In this document: positions 40,716-48,927 of the stretch, in pieces | Layout of the letters: every line of letters begins with the position of its first letter | How positions within the stretch are numbered: the first letter of the stretch is position 1 | Source of the DNA: an uncultured Christensenellaceae bacterium | Lineage (GTDB): Bacteria; Bacillota; Clostridia; Christensenellales; Borkfalkiaceae | Direction of reading: 5' to 3' | DNA length: 64,000 nucleotides | Assembly (NCBI GenBank): GCA_910587005.1 | Contig: CAJULB010000001.1 | Coordinates: 248,001-312,000 of the forward strand | Position numbers and translations under genes: made by a program | The notes under the pieces: generated by a model | Told to the model about the DNA's origin: nothing | The model's database searches: none | What the model saw: only the letters and a program-made list of their open reading frames with translations

Positions 40716-41121
40716 GATTAAAAGCTGAAACAATGTCTTGCCTGCGCTTTTTGCATGTTAAAAACTTGTCATGCTGAGGCTTGCCGTAAGGAGCGAAGCG
40801 ACGGAATAGCGATTGTTACGCGTTAAGCGTCAATCGTGTCAGCATCTGATTGCGGTTTATAATGTGTTTATCAATCACGTCATTTCGACCGAGCGTAAGC
40901 GAGCGGAGAAATCCCAAAGTCCTATGCGCTTACACAGGGGGATTTCTCGGCTACGCTCGAAATGACAAATGGGGTGTTCAGAATGACAAACGGCGTGCCC
41001 GCAAAGACAAACGGTTGGGACAATCAGATTCTTCGCTTACGCTCAGAATGACAATAAACCAAACGCTCAAAATGACAATAACCCAAACGTTTAAGCGGTA
41101 GCAAATTAATATTAAAATCGT
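40716..41121. repeat. REP-like repeat cluster between the XRE gene and the DMT transporter
   Basis: No gene found. It contains at least six units in both orientations: CTTGTCATGCTGAGGCTTGC at 40767; GTCAGCATCTGATTGCGGTT near 40838 (the reverse complement of the 14920/18835/21270 composite); GTCATTTCGACCGAGCG and its inverted partner GCTCGAAATGAC flanking 40876-40965; and several GAATGACA or AAATGACA ends up to 41093. Confidence 0.75.
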
Positions 41122-41150
41122 TTGCGAAAATACTCCGTCCGCAATATAAT
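41122..41150 (+). promoter_or_regulatory. Promoter of the DMT transporter gene, near-leaderless
   Basis: TTGCGA at 41122-41127, 17-nt spacer, TATAAT at 41145-41150; ATG follows 9 nt later at 41160. Confidence 0.7.
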
Positions 41151-41159
41151 GATTATGAA

Positions 41160-42185
41160 ATGTTAATTAAAGATAAAGAAAAATTTTTTTCAAAGCCGAT
41201 TGTGGTATGCCTGTGCGCCGTTTTCTGCTGTATTCTGTGGGGAAGCGCGTTTCCGTGCGTAAAAATCGGCTATAAATTATTTGAAATAGACCAGTCAAGC
41301 CCCGCGTGCCTTATGCTGTTTGCGGGTATGCGGTTTACCTTGGCGGGAGTTTTCGTAATAGCTTTCGGCTGTGCCACTCAAAAGAAATTTATTGCGCCAA
41401 AGCCAAAAAACATCTGGCGGGTTTTGGTGGTTGCACTGTTTCAGACAGCTATGCAATACACTTTTTTCTACATAGGGCTTGCAAACAACACGGGCGTTAA
41501 ATCTTCGGTTTTGAACGGCTTGGGCGTGTTCTTTACAATTCTTATTGCGTGTTTTATTTTCCGCACCGAAAAATTCAACCTAATTAAGCTTGCGGGCTGT
41601 ATTTTGGGCTTCGGCGGGGTAATACTCCTCAATTTAGACGGTTTTTCGTTCAACTTTACTCTGCTTGGCGAAGGTTTTATTATATTTTCGGGGCTGAGTT
41701 CGGCAGTTGCGGCGGGCTTTGTGAAAATATTTTCAAAGCACGAGGACACGACCGCTCTTTGCGGGTATCAGTTTTTTATAGGCGGAATCGTGCTTGTAAT
41801 TATAGGGCTTAGCTTCGGCGGACGGATAACGCACATCGACGTCGGCGCGGCGTTTATGCTTATTTATCTTGCGTTTTTGTCGGCTTGCGCGTTTACACTG
41901 CAAGGCTTTTTACTGAAATACAACCCCGTATCCAAAGTGGCGGTATTCAAGTCCACAAACCCGCTTTTCGGCGCGCTGTTTTCCGCCGTTATACTTTCGG
42001 AATACAGTCAGCTATTAAGCTGGTTTACTTTGCTTGCGCTTGTGCTTGTGTGCGCGGGAATTTTCATAATAAATAAATTCGGGGAAAGAAAGCCCAAACC
42101 CGCCCCCGTTGTTACAGCGCCCGAAACGGCCGAAGTTACACCAGCCGCCGAGCAAACCGAAGAAAATAATCAAAATTCAGAGTAA
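41160..42185 (+). CDS. EamA/DMT-family transporter
   Basis: A 341-residue drug/metabolite-transporter-superfamily permease with ten predicted helices in two EamA repeats. It opens KPIVVCLCAVFCCILWGSAF and shows the family-typical PCVKIGYK, FAGMRFTLAGV, LANNTGVKSSVLNGLGVFFT and, in repeat two, NPVSKVAVFKSTNPLFGALF. The last 35 residues are a cytoplasmic tail rich in Pro, Ala and Glu. Substrate unknown (amino acids and metabolites are typical). It is monocistronic, inserted between gpmI and secG, with no Shine-Dalgarno site. Confidence 0.88.
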   Translation: MLIKDKEKFFSKPIVVCLCAVFCCILWGSAFPCVKIGYKLFEIDQSSPACLMLFAGMRFTLAGVFVIAFGCATQKKFIAPKPKNIWRVLVVALFQTAMQYTFFYIGLANNTGVKSSVLNGLGVFFTILIACFIFRTEKFNLIKLAGCILGFGGVILLNLDGFSFNFTLLGEGFIIFSGLSSAVAAGFVKIFSKHEDTTALCGYQFFIGGIVLVIIGLSFGGRITHIDVGAAFMLIYLAFLSACAFTLQGFLLKYNPVSKVAVFKSTNPLFGALFSAVILSEYSQLLSWFTLLALVLVCAGIFIINKFGERKPKPAPVVTAPETAEVTPAAEQTEENNQNSE

Positions 42186-42212
42186 ATTTTTTTGATTTTA
42201 AGTTATTTTTGT

Positions 42213-42241
42213 TTGTAAAATACATTCGGTTATGTTATAAT
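42213..42241 (+). promoter_or_regulatory. Promoter of secG
   Basis: TTGTAA at 42213-42218, 17-nt spacer, TATAAT at 42236-42241 with an upstream TG (extended -10). Confidence 0.75.
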
Positions 42242-42271
42242 TGCAAGGTAAATTAAATAAAGAGGCTTTAT

Positions 42272-42568
42272 ATGTTGTCGAATATCTTATTATTGTCCGA
42301 TACAGGCTTTAAACTTTATATTTCGTTTTGCTACATCTTCCTTATTCTTACGTTTATTGCGGCGCTGATAACCGTTATCATTATTCTCTTTCAAAAGAGC
42401 AATTCCGACGGTATTCAGGGAATAACGGCGTCAAGCGAAACATTCTTCGGCAAAAACAAAGGCCGTTCGATTGAGAGCAAGCTGAAAAAATGGTCCTGGA
42501 TATTGCTCGGAGTTATCGCGGCGCTTTCAATTGTGCTGTATATTTTACAGATAATGATGCAAGCATAA
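42272..42568 (+). CDS. secG: Protein translocase subunit SecG
   Basis: Accessory subunit of the SecYEG channel. The 98-residue protein has two membrane helices (about residues 15-42 and 72-95) joined by the conserved loop VIIILFQKSNSDGIQG and the phenylalanine-containing SSETFFGKNKGRS. AAAGAGGC precedes ATG. In Bacillota it usually lies between eno and rnr; eno and gapA are missing here, but rnr and smpB follow. Confidence 0.92.
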   Translation: MLSNILLLSDTGFKLYISFCYIFLILTFIAALITVIIILFQKSNSDGIQGITASSETFFGKNKGRSIESKLKKWSWILLGVIAALSIVLYILQIMMQA

Positions 42569-42576
42569 TCTTACGC

Positions 42577-42608
42577 AAGCGGCTTTGGTTAAAAGCCGCT
42601 TTTATTTT
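42577..42608 (+). terminator. Terminator between secG and rnr
   Basis: Stem AAGCGGCTTT / AAAGCCGCTT followed by TTATTTTTG, ending 18 nt before the rnr start. It should reduce read-through into rnr. Confidence 0.8.
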
Positions 42609-42626
42609 TGGAACACACTGCTACAT

Positions 42627-44591
42627 ATGAGTTATAAAAAATATTTACCTAAAAACAAAAGATGCGGAAAACGCGCGGGCGCGGCGAAAAAATTCGTTGC
42701 AAAAAATGCGGAAACTTATTCGGGCACGGTTCAGGCGAGCGACAAGGGCTTTGCGTTTATTATCCCCGACGACAAACAGCGGTTTAAGAGCGATTTGTTC
42801 GTTCCCCGCCACTCGGTAAACGGCGCGCTGGACGGCGACAAGGTGCTGTTTGCGCGGGTTGCAAACACCGCCGACGAAGCAAGCATTATCAAAATTACAA
42901 AACGCGCCAACGAGCAGATTATCGGTACTTTGCAGCTTGGCAGACGCGAGGGAATTGTTGCGCCCGACAACCCCCGCTTGCCGAAAATTTATATTCCTCT
43001 GAGTATGCTGGGCGGTGCAAAAAACAACGACAAGGTTGTTTGCGAGGTTTCCTCTTACCCCAAAAACAAAGCGCCGGGCGGTAAAATCGTTGAAATTTTG
43101 GGCGAAAGCGGCGATTTTGAAACGGAAGAAAACGCTATTATCCGCTCGTTCAATTTAAGCGAAGAATTTCCCGAGGACGTTTTATCGGAGTGTGAAAAAA
43201 GCGCATCGGCGGAAATATCTACGGACGGGCGCAGAGATTTGCGCGATATGCTTATCTTTACTATCGACGGCGAGGACACGCGCGACATCGACGACGGAGT
43301 TTCGCTTGAAATAAAGAATAAAAACTTTGTTTTGGGCGTGCATATTGCCGACGTAAGCAATTACGTTAAATTTTTATCGGCAACCGACAAAGAAGCTTAC
43401 GCGCGCGGAACAAGCGTTTACTTTCCCGACAGGGTTCTGCCTATGCTTCCGAAAACCCTTTCAAACGGCGCGTGCTCGCTTAACGAAAACGAGGATAAAT
43501 ACGCGCTTTCCTGCTTTATGACTTTCAACGCGGAGGGTGAGAGAATTTCCTGCGAAATCTGCAAAAGCGTTATACGCTCGAAACGCCGTATGACCTACTC
43601 CGCCGTTACTGCAATTTGCGAAAAAGACCCCGACATATGCCGCAAATACAGCGATTTGGTCGATACCGTCGATAATATGCAAAGGCTTTGCCTTGCGTTG
43701 GAAAAACGGCGCGAAAGCGCCGGTTCCGTAAGTATGGAAGTTATGGAAGCGCATATTTACGTTGACGAAAACGGCGAAATAGTTATTCCCAAAAGCGAAC
43801 AGACGGTTTCGCAACGCATTATAGAGCAGTTTATGATTTCCGCGAACGAGGCGGTTGCGGAGTTTCTGCAAAGCAGAAAGACGGCTTGTCTGTACCGCAT
43901 ACACGAAAGCCCCGCCGAAGAAAAAGCCGAAAACTTTTTTGCGTTTTTGCGCGATTTGGGTATAAACGTAAACCTCGGCAAGTCCGATATTAAACCGAAA
44001 GACTATCAAAGCATTTTAAAATCAGCCGAGGACAAGCCGTTTTATTCGGTTGTGAACAAGGTTATGCTGCGTTCTATGCAAAAGGCGAGGTATTCCGAGG
44101 AAAATAAGGGACACTTCGGGCTCGCCTCCTCCTGCTACTGTCATTTTACCTCGCCTATACGCCGTTATCCCGACTTGTTCGTGCACCGCGTTTTGAAGTT
44201 TATTTTAGAGGGAAAAGCCGAAAAGGCGGAAAAATTTAAGGAAATTGCGCCTGAAAACGGCAGTCACTGTTCGGAAAGGGAACGGCTTGCCGACGAGGCG
44301 GAGCGCAAGGTTGACGATTTATACAAGCTTGCATATATGTCCGAACGCCTGGGCGAGGAATACAGCGCGACTATTTCGGGAGTTACCTCTCACGGAATTT
44401 ACTGCGAGCTGGATAATTCAATCGAGGGGCTTGTTCCGTTTGAGGATTTACCGCCAGACAGATACGAGGTGTTCCCCGAAAAATTTTTGATTAAGGGCGC
44501 AAGGCACGCTTTCAGACTTGGCGACAGCGTTAAAATAATTGTAGCCGACTACGATTTGGGCAGAATGAAAGTACTTTTTGCACTGGCTTAA
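42627..44591 (+). CDS. rnr: Ribonuclease R
   Basis: 3'-5' exoribonuclease of the RNB family, active on structured RNA and in trans-translation quality control. The 654-residue protein has a basic N-terminus, cold-shock domains (GTVQASDKGFAFI near 30), the RNB catalytic core with DTRDIDDGVSLE near 220 (metal-binding Asp residues), YFPDRVLPMLP near 275, HFTSPIRRYPDLFVHR near 510, and a C-terminal S1 domain (ISGVTSHGIYCELDN). Start at 42627 (MSYKKYLPK) has no good ribosome site; a longer frame would run through the secG terminator and is rejected. Confidence 0.95.
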   Translation: MSYKKYLPKNKRCGKRAGAAKKFVAKNAETYSGTVQASDKGFAFIIPDDKQRFKSDLFVPRHSVNGALDGDKVLFARVANTADEASIIKITKRANEQIIGTLQLGRREGIVAPDNPRLPKIYIPLSMLGGAKNNDKVVCEVSSYPKNKAPGGKIVEILGESGDFETEENAIIRSFNLSEEFPEDVLSECEKSASAEISTDGRRDLRDMLIFTIDGEDTRDIDDGVSLEIKNKNFVLGVHIADVSNYVKFLSATDKEAYARGTSVYFPDRVLPMLPKTLSNGACSLNENEDKYALSCFMTFNAEGERISCEICKSVIRSKRRMTYSAVTAICEKDPDICRKYSDLVDTVDNMQRLCLALEKRRESAGSVSMEVMEAHIYVDENGEIVIPKSEQTVSQRIIEQFMISANEAVAEFLQSRKTACLYRIHESPAEEKAENFFAFLRDLGINVNLGKSDIKPKDYQSILKSAEDKPFYSVVNKVMLRSMQKARYSEENKGHFGLASSCYCHFTSPIRRYPDLFVHRVLKFILEGKAEKAEKFKEIAPENGSHCSERERLADEAERKVDDLYKLAYMSERLGEEYSATISGVTSHGIYCELDNSIEGLVPFEDLPPDRYEVFPEKFLIKGARHAFRLGDSVKIIVADYDLGRMKVLFALA

Positions 44592-44634
44592 AACGTGCAA
44601 AACTCCGACATATGCGGGGTTCAATTAAAAAATT

Positions 44635-45087
44635 ATGAAACAGATTGCATATAACAAATACGCTTTGTACGAATATTTCGTTATTGAAAAATTCGAAGCG
44701 GGAATAGTTCTGGAGGGCGCGGAGGTCAAGGCGCTCAGAGCGGGAAACTGCAACTTAAAGGACAGTTTTTGTCTTTTACGGGGCGGCGAATTGGTGCTTA
44801 AAAATCTGCACATACCCGTCTACGACAAGGCGGGCGCGTTCTCTTCAAAGGACAGCAAGCGCGACAGAAAGCTTTTGTTGCACCGCCGCGAGCTTGACAG
44901 ACTAGCGGGAAAAATCAACGAAAAGGGCTTTACGGTAGTACCCTTGCAGTTGTATTTTTCAGGCAGTCTTGTAAAGGCGGAAATTGCGCTTTGCAAGGGC
45001 AAACAGAATTACGATAAAAAGCGCACTATCGCCGAGCGCGACCAAAAACGCGCGCTTGACAGAGAAATTAAAAACTATAAAGGATAG
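44635..45087 (+). CDS. smpB: SsrA-binding protein SmpB
   Basis: Binds tmRNA and brings it to stalled ribosomes. The 150-residue protein has YEYFVIEKFEAGIVLEGAEVK near 13 (split as YEYFVIEKFEAG and IVLEGAEVKA), NCNLKDSF near 42, KLLLHRREL near 80 and the basic C-terminal tail KKRTIAERDQKRALDREIK. The last 32 bases of its gene recur 103 bp downstream. The tmRNA gene that often follows smpB is not found here. Confidence 0.96.
   Translation: MKQIAYNKYALYEYFVIEKFEAGIVLEGAEVKALRAGNCNLKDSFCLLRGGELVLKNLHIPVYDKAGAFSSKDSKRDRKLLLHRRELDRLAGKINEKGFTVVPLQLYFSGSLVKAEIALCKGKQNYDKKRTIAERDQKRALDREIKNYKG
45052..45083 (+). repeat. 32-bp direct repeat, copy 1 (end of smpB)
   Basis: GCGCTTGACAGAGAAATTAA followed by AAACTATAAAGG. 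Encodes the ALDREIKNYKG end of SmpB. Confidence 0.9.
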
Positions 45088-45154
45088 CGTTTTTGGTTTT
45101 TGCACGCGGTAACTTACGGTCAGACGGTAAGGCTCGGCAAAACCAATTTCTATG

Positions 45155-45186
45155 GCGCTTGACAGAGAAATTAAAAACTATAAAGG
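45155..45186 (+). repeat. 32-bp direct repeat, copy 2 (before metY)
   Basis: Identical to 45052-45083. It lies in the leader of metY, in frame behind an ATG, so it spells a 12-codon mini-ORF ending like SmpB. The 71-bp segment between the copies has imperfectly complementary ends (GGTTTTTGC and GGCAAAACC). Confidence 0.9.
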
Positions 45187-45203
45187 TTAACGAGGATAAA
45201 CTT

Positions 45204-46475
45204 ATGAAAAATTACAAAATCGACACCTTATGCGTACAGGCAGGCTACGAGCCGAAATCGGGCGAGGCAAGAATACCGCCCATTGCGCAGTCCACCACTT
45301 TCTTCTACGGCAAAACTCAGGATATGGCTGATTTGTTCGATTTGAAAAGCGACGGATATTTCTATTCGCGTCTTGCCAACCCTACGGTTGCGGCTTTCGA
45401 GGGAAAGGTTTCCGCTTTGGAGGGCGGCGTTTGCGGTATAGGCTGCGCTTCGGGTATGAGCGCGACCTCGCTGACGATTTTCACCGTTGCGGGCGCGGGC
45501 GATAACGTTGTATCGTCCTCGGCGATTTACGGCGGAACTTATAACCTGTTTTCCACCACTCTGCCCAAGCTCGGCATAGAGTGCAGATTTTTCGACCCCG
45601 ACGCACCCGCGGAGGAAATTGAAAAACTGATTGACGATAAAACAAAACTGATTTTTACCGAAACGGTTGCAAACCCTGCAATTGTCGTTTTAGACTTTGA
45701 CAAAATTTCTAAAATCGCCGAAAAACACGCCGTTTTGTTTGCGGTTGACAACACCCTTGCGACCCCGGTACTGTGCCGCCCGAAAGAGTTCGGCGCGCAC
45801 ATAATTATTCACTCGTCGTCCAAATACCTTGACGGGCACGCGGCGGCGCTTGGCGGAGTTATAGTTGATTTGGGCAACTTCCATTTTAAAAACAATCCCC
45901 GCTATAAATCCTTTAACGAGCCGGACGAAAGCTATCACGGACTTGTTTACGCGGATTTGCCCGTGGCGTTCGGCACAAAGTGCCGTGCGCAGATGATGCG
46001 CGATTTCGGCGCTATTATGAGCCCGCAAAACGGCTTTATATCCTACATAGGCAGCGATACGCTGGCTTTGAGAATGGAGCGCCACAGCGAGAACGCGAAA
46101 AAGGTTGCCGAATACCTTTCCAAACACCCCAAAATCGAGTGGATAAACCACCCCTCTCTGCCCAACAACAAATATCATAAGCTTGCAAAAAAATATATGC
46201 CGAACGGTCAGGGCGGTATGCTCAGCTTCGGTATTAAAGGAAGCGTTGAAAAGTGCGCAGCCTTTATGGAGGCTTTACAGCTTATAACGCAGGAAACGCA
46301 CGTTGCCGACGTAAGAAGCTGCGTTCTGCACCCCGCTTCCACCACTCACAGACAGCTTTCAGAAGATGATTTGAAAATGGCGGGCGTTCCGCACAACCTT
46401 ATAAGGCTTTCCGTCGGCATTGAAAACGCCGAGGACATTATCGCCGATTTGGAGCAGGCGCTTGCAAAGGTTTGA
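45204..46475 (+). CDS. metY: O-acetylhomoserine sulfhydrylase (Cys/Met PLP family)
   Basis: Makes homocysteine from O-acetylhomoserine and sulfide. The 423-residue protein has the Cys/Met-metabolism PLP fold: IPPIAQSTTFFYG near 23, YSRLANPTV near 52, CASGMSATSL near 82, DNTLATP near 183 and the PLP Lys207 in IHSSSKYLDGHAAALGG. The long form with LAN-type segment and the metA neighbour favour MetY over methionine gamma-lyase, though MGL cannot be excluded. Start at 45204 after GAGG. No SAM riboswitch is visible in the leader. Confidence 0.88.
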   Translation: MKNYKIDTLCVQAGYEPKSGEARIPPIAQSTTFFYGKTQDMADLFDLKSDGYFYSRLANPTVAAFEGKVSALEGGVCGIGCASGMSATSLTIFTVAGAGDNVVSSSAIYGGTYNLFSTTLPKLGIECRFFDPDAPAEEIEKLIDDKTKLIFTETVANPAIVVLDFDKISKIAEKHAVLFAVDNTLATPVLCRPKEFGAHIIIHSSSKYLDGHAAALGGVIVDLGNFHFKNNPRYKSFNEPDESYHGLVYADLPVAFGTKCRAQMMRDFGAIMSPQNGFISYIGSDTLALRMERHSENAKKVAEYLSKHPKIEWINHPSLPNNKYHKLAKKYMPNGQGGMLSFGIKGSVEKCAAFMEALQLITQETHVADVRSCVLHPASTTHRQLSEDDLKMAGVPHNLIRLSVGIENAEDIIADLEQALAKV

Positions 46476-46491
46476 TTTTAAAGGTTAATTT

Positions 46492-47409
46492 ATGCCCATT
46501 GTCATTAATAAAGAATTGCCCGCGTACAAGATATTAACGGACGAAAAAATTTTCGTAATGGACAGCGAAAGGGCGGTTTTACAGGAAATACGTCCGATTG
46601 AAATTGCGATTTTGAACCTGATGCCCACAAAGGAAACGACCGAAACGCAGTTTATGCGGCTGTTATCAAACTCGCCGTTGCAGGTAAATATAACGCTTGT
46701 AAAAACCTCCACTTACAACGCAACGCATACCGACAAAAGCCACCTCGATAAATTTTACAAAACGTTCGCGGAAATAAAAGCAAGAAAGTTCGACGGTATG
46801 ATAATTACGGGCGCGCCTGTGGAAAATATGGATTTTGAGAAGGTTGCGTACTGGAAGGAGCTTGAAGAAATTCTTGACTGGACCAAAACGAACGTAACCT
46901 CTACCCTGTTTATATGCTGGGGCGCGCAGGCGGCTTTGCATTATTTTTACGGAATAAAAAAGCACCCTTTAAAAGAGAAGTGCTTTGGAATTTTTGCGCA
47001 CAGACGCATACGCGACGGAGTTACCGAACCGCTTATGCGCGGAATTTCAGACGAGTTTCATATGCCTCATTCAAGGCATACCATAATATACGCGAAGGAT
47101 ATTCTGCACATAAACGAACTGCGCATACTCGCATATTCGAAGAAGGCGGGCGCGTCCATAATAAAAAGCGCTGATAACCGACAGGTTTTCGTTATGGGGC
47201 ATATGGAATACGACCGCGACACACTGAAAAACGAGTATGAGCGCGATTTAAGCAAAGGGCTGAACATTAAACCGCCCGCAAATTATTTTGCCGACAAGGA
47301 ACTGACGGAAGTTAAAATGAACTGGACTTCCACGGCAAATTTATTTTACATAAACTGGCTTAACTACTACGTTTATCAGGTAACGCCGTACGACATTACA
47401 AAGATATGA
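46492..47409 (+). CDS. metA: Homoserine O-acetyltransferase (MetA family)
   Basis: Activates homoserine for methionine synthesis. The 305-residue protein starts MPIVINKELPAYKIL, has the ILNLMPTKETTETQFMRLL segment near 40, ITGAPVENMDFE near 103, the catalytic Cys142 in FICWGAQAALHYF, and the later HSRHT and HMEYDRDTL with the catalytic His and Glu. MetA-family enzymes of Bacillota generally use acetyl-CoA, matching the preceding metY. 16 nt separate the genes, so they form an operon; a strong bidirectional terminator follows. Confidence 0.94.
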   Translation: MPIVINKELPAYKILTDEKIFVMDSERAVLQEIRPIEIAILNLMPTKETTETQFMRLLSNSPLQVNITLVKTSTYNATHTDKSHLDKFYKTFAEIKARKFDGMIITGAPVENMDFEKVAYWKELEEILDWTKTNVTSTLFICWGAQAALHYFYGIKKHPLKEKCFGIFAHRRIRDGVTEPLMRGISDEFHMPHSRHTIIYAKDILHINELRILAYSKKAGASIIKSADNRQVFVMGHMEYDRDTLKNEYERDLSKGLNIKPPANYFADKELTEVKMNWTSTANLFYINWLNYYVYQVTPYDITKI

Positions 47410-47423
47410 TTATAAAAAAATTA

Positions 47424-47461
47424 CCCGCGCCGTTCGGCTAAGCCGAACGGCGCGGGTTTTA
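47424..47461. terminator. Bidirectional terminator after metA
   Basis: A 16-bp stem CCCGCGCCGTTCGGCT / AGCCGAACGGCGCGGG; T-rich on both strands. It also ends the convergent protease gene. Confidence 0.9.
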
Positions 47462-47478
47462 CTGTAATTTCTATTTTA

Positions 47479-48861
47479 TTAAACCCTTTCAAGCGAGGCG
47501 GTATATTTCACCTCGGTTTGCGCCCCTCCGCGCTCCACTGTGAATACAACGGTATAACCGTTGCGGGCGGAAAGCAGAGTATCGTCTATATGGTACGCGC
47601 GGGTTATATCCTTATCCTCAATAACCGTTTCGCCGTTTTTGATTGTAATATGCTTTAAAACGTCGCCCGTCTTAAAGCTGCCGCCGGCGGTGCTTATAAC
47701 TATTGTTTCGGAAATTTCCGCAAGTCCCAGCGGGTTCATATACGAAACCGAATTTGCAACCTTATAAACCGCGGGGAATTTTGCCGCCTTAACGTATGGA
47801 TTGCTTTTTGTGAAGTATGAAGAAGCGGTATCCTTCATAAGCTGCCAAAGGCGCCTTACGTAGCTTGCGGGCAGTGCGTAGCCCATATTGTCTATATCGT
47901 CGCCCGTGGATTTTGAATTGATAATACCGACAAGCTCGCCCTTTTCATTATAGAAACCTCCGCCAGAATTTCCGCCGTTAATCGCCGCGTCCGTACGGAT
48001 AACGCGGTAGCTTTCATAAGCGTCCTCGTCCACGTCGGAAAGATTCAATATAATTTCTTCGCTTTCCTTTGTTATAACGCCAACCGTTGCCGACATTCCG
48101 TCGCCGTCGGGATTGCCCACCGCATAAGCGCGCGTGCCAGCGTAAACCTCGTCCGCCTTGACGAAATCGGCGGCTTTCGCTCCGCTGTTCTTTAAAATAC
48201 TGCTGTTAGAAACCTTCAAAAGTGCAATATCGTAGGTTGTGGAAGCGCACACAACTTCCGCTTTCATTGCGTAGTTGTCATCGTCGGTAACTTCATAGTC
48301 CAAAAGCCAGTATTCTTTACCGTCGGAAACATAATACGCTTTGCTGTTTCTGTATTTTACGTAATCGTATTTAAGATTATAGTTAACGCCCTCGGCGTCC
48401 TGTCCGTAGAGGTACAGCCTTACGTCGTTGGAAATAGTTTCCTTAGAGCTGTCGCTGTAAACCACGTGGCAGTTGGTTATGACGTACGCGCTGTCGCGGG
48501 CTTCGTTCATTTCAACTATAACCCCCGCGCCGCAGTAAACAGAGCGGTAATCAAGCCTGCCGACCGACTTGGAACCGCCGAAACCTTCGTCCACGTAGCA
48601 GTTCAAATCGTTATAAGTAAAGCTTGTAAGTATGGAAACGCCCGACAAAAGCGAGCCGTTGACCGCAGTCTGGAACGCTTTACCGCTATCCTCGGTCTGA
48701 TTGTTTAAAATTTCTTTGTATTCCCGCCACTGTTCGTCGGTCATACTGTTATATGAATTGTTAACGGTTACGTCTACACTGCTTCCGCATCCGCTGAAAA
48801 GCACAGTTGCCGATACGGCAAGCACGATTACCGCGCATAAAAATTTTTTAATTTTCATCAT
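47479..48861 (-). CDS. Secreted trypsin-like serine protease, HtrA-type lipoprotein
   Basis: A 460-residue exported protease. Residues 1-25 are a lipoprotein signal ending LFSGCG, so Cys25 is probably lipidated. The chymotrypsin-like domain has the triad His in VITNCHVVY near 152, Asp in TTYDIALLKV near 217 and Ser in GGNSGGGFYN near 300. The C-terminal 90 residues (NPLGLAEISETIVI, GDVLKHITI, YTVVFTVERGG) look like a degenerate PDZ domain. HtrA-family proteins degrade or chaperone misfolded exported proteins. Two adjacent ATG codons are possible starts; the gene is alone. Confidence 0.88.
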   Translation of the reverse strand: MMKIKKFLCAVIVLAVSATVLFSGCGSSVDVTVNNSYNSMTDEQWREYKEILNNQTEDSGKAFQTAVNGSLLSGVSILTSFTYNDLNCYVDEGFGGSKSVGRLDYRSVYCGAGVIVEMNEARDSAYVITNCHVVYSDSSKETISNDVRLYLYGQDAEGVNYNLKYDYVKYRNSKAYYVSDGKEYWLLDYEVTDDDNYAMKAEVVCASTTYDIALLKVSNSSILKNSGAKAADFVKADEVYAGTRAYAVGNPDGDGMSATVGVITKESEEIILNLSDVDEDAYESYRVIRTDAAINGGNSGGGFYNEKGELVGIINSKSTGDDIDNMGYALPASYVRRLWQLMKDTASSYFTKSNPYVKAAKFPAVYKVANSVSYMNPLGLAEISETIVISTAGGSFKTGDVLKHITIKNGETVIEDKDITRAYHIDDTLLSARNGYTVVFTVERGGAQTEVKYTASLERV

Positions 48862-48927
48862 TTAAATTATTTCCGTAACGGTTATTGACGGTTTTTTATT
48901 TATTTTTTACAGTTATTTAAACATTAT

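Noticed and set aside
42585..42626. Longer N-terminus of RNase R
   Set aside because: It would be read through the secG terminator hairpin and has no family similarity.
45088..45203. SAM riboswitch or tmRNA gene between smpB and metY
   Set aside because: The 116-bp gap contains the 32-bp duplication and is too short for tmRNA; no SAM-box core or terminator is present.
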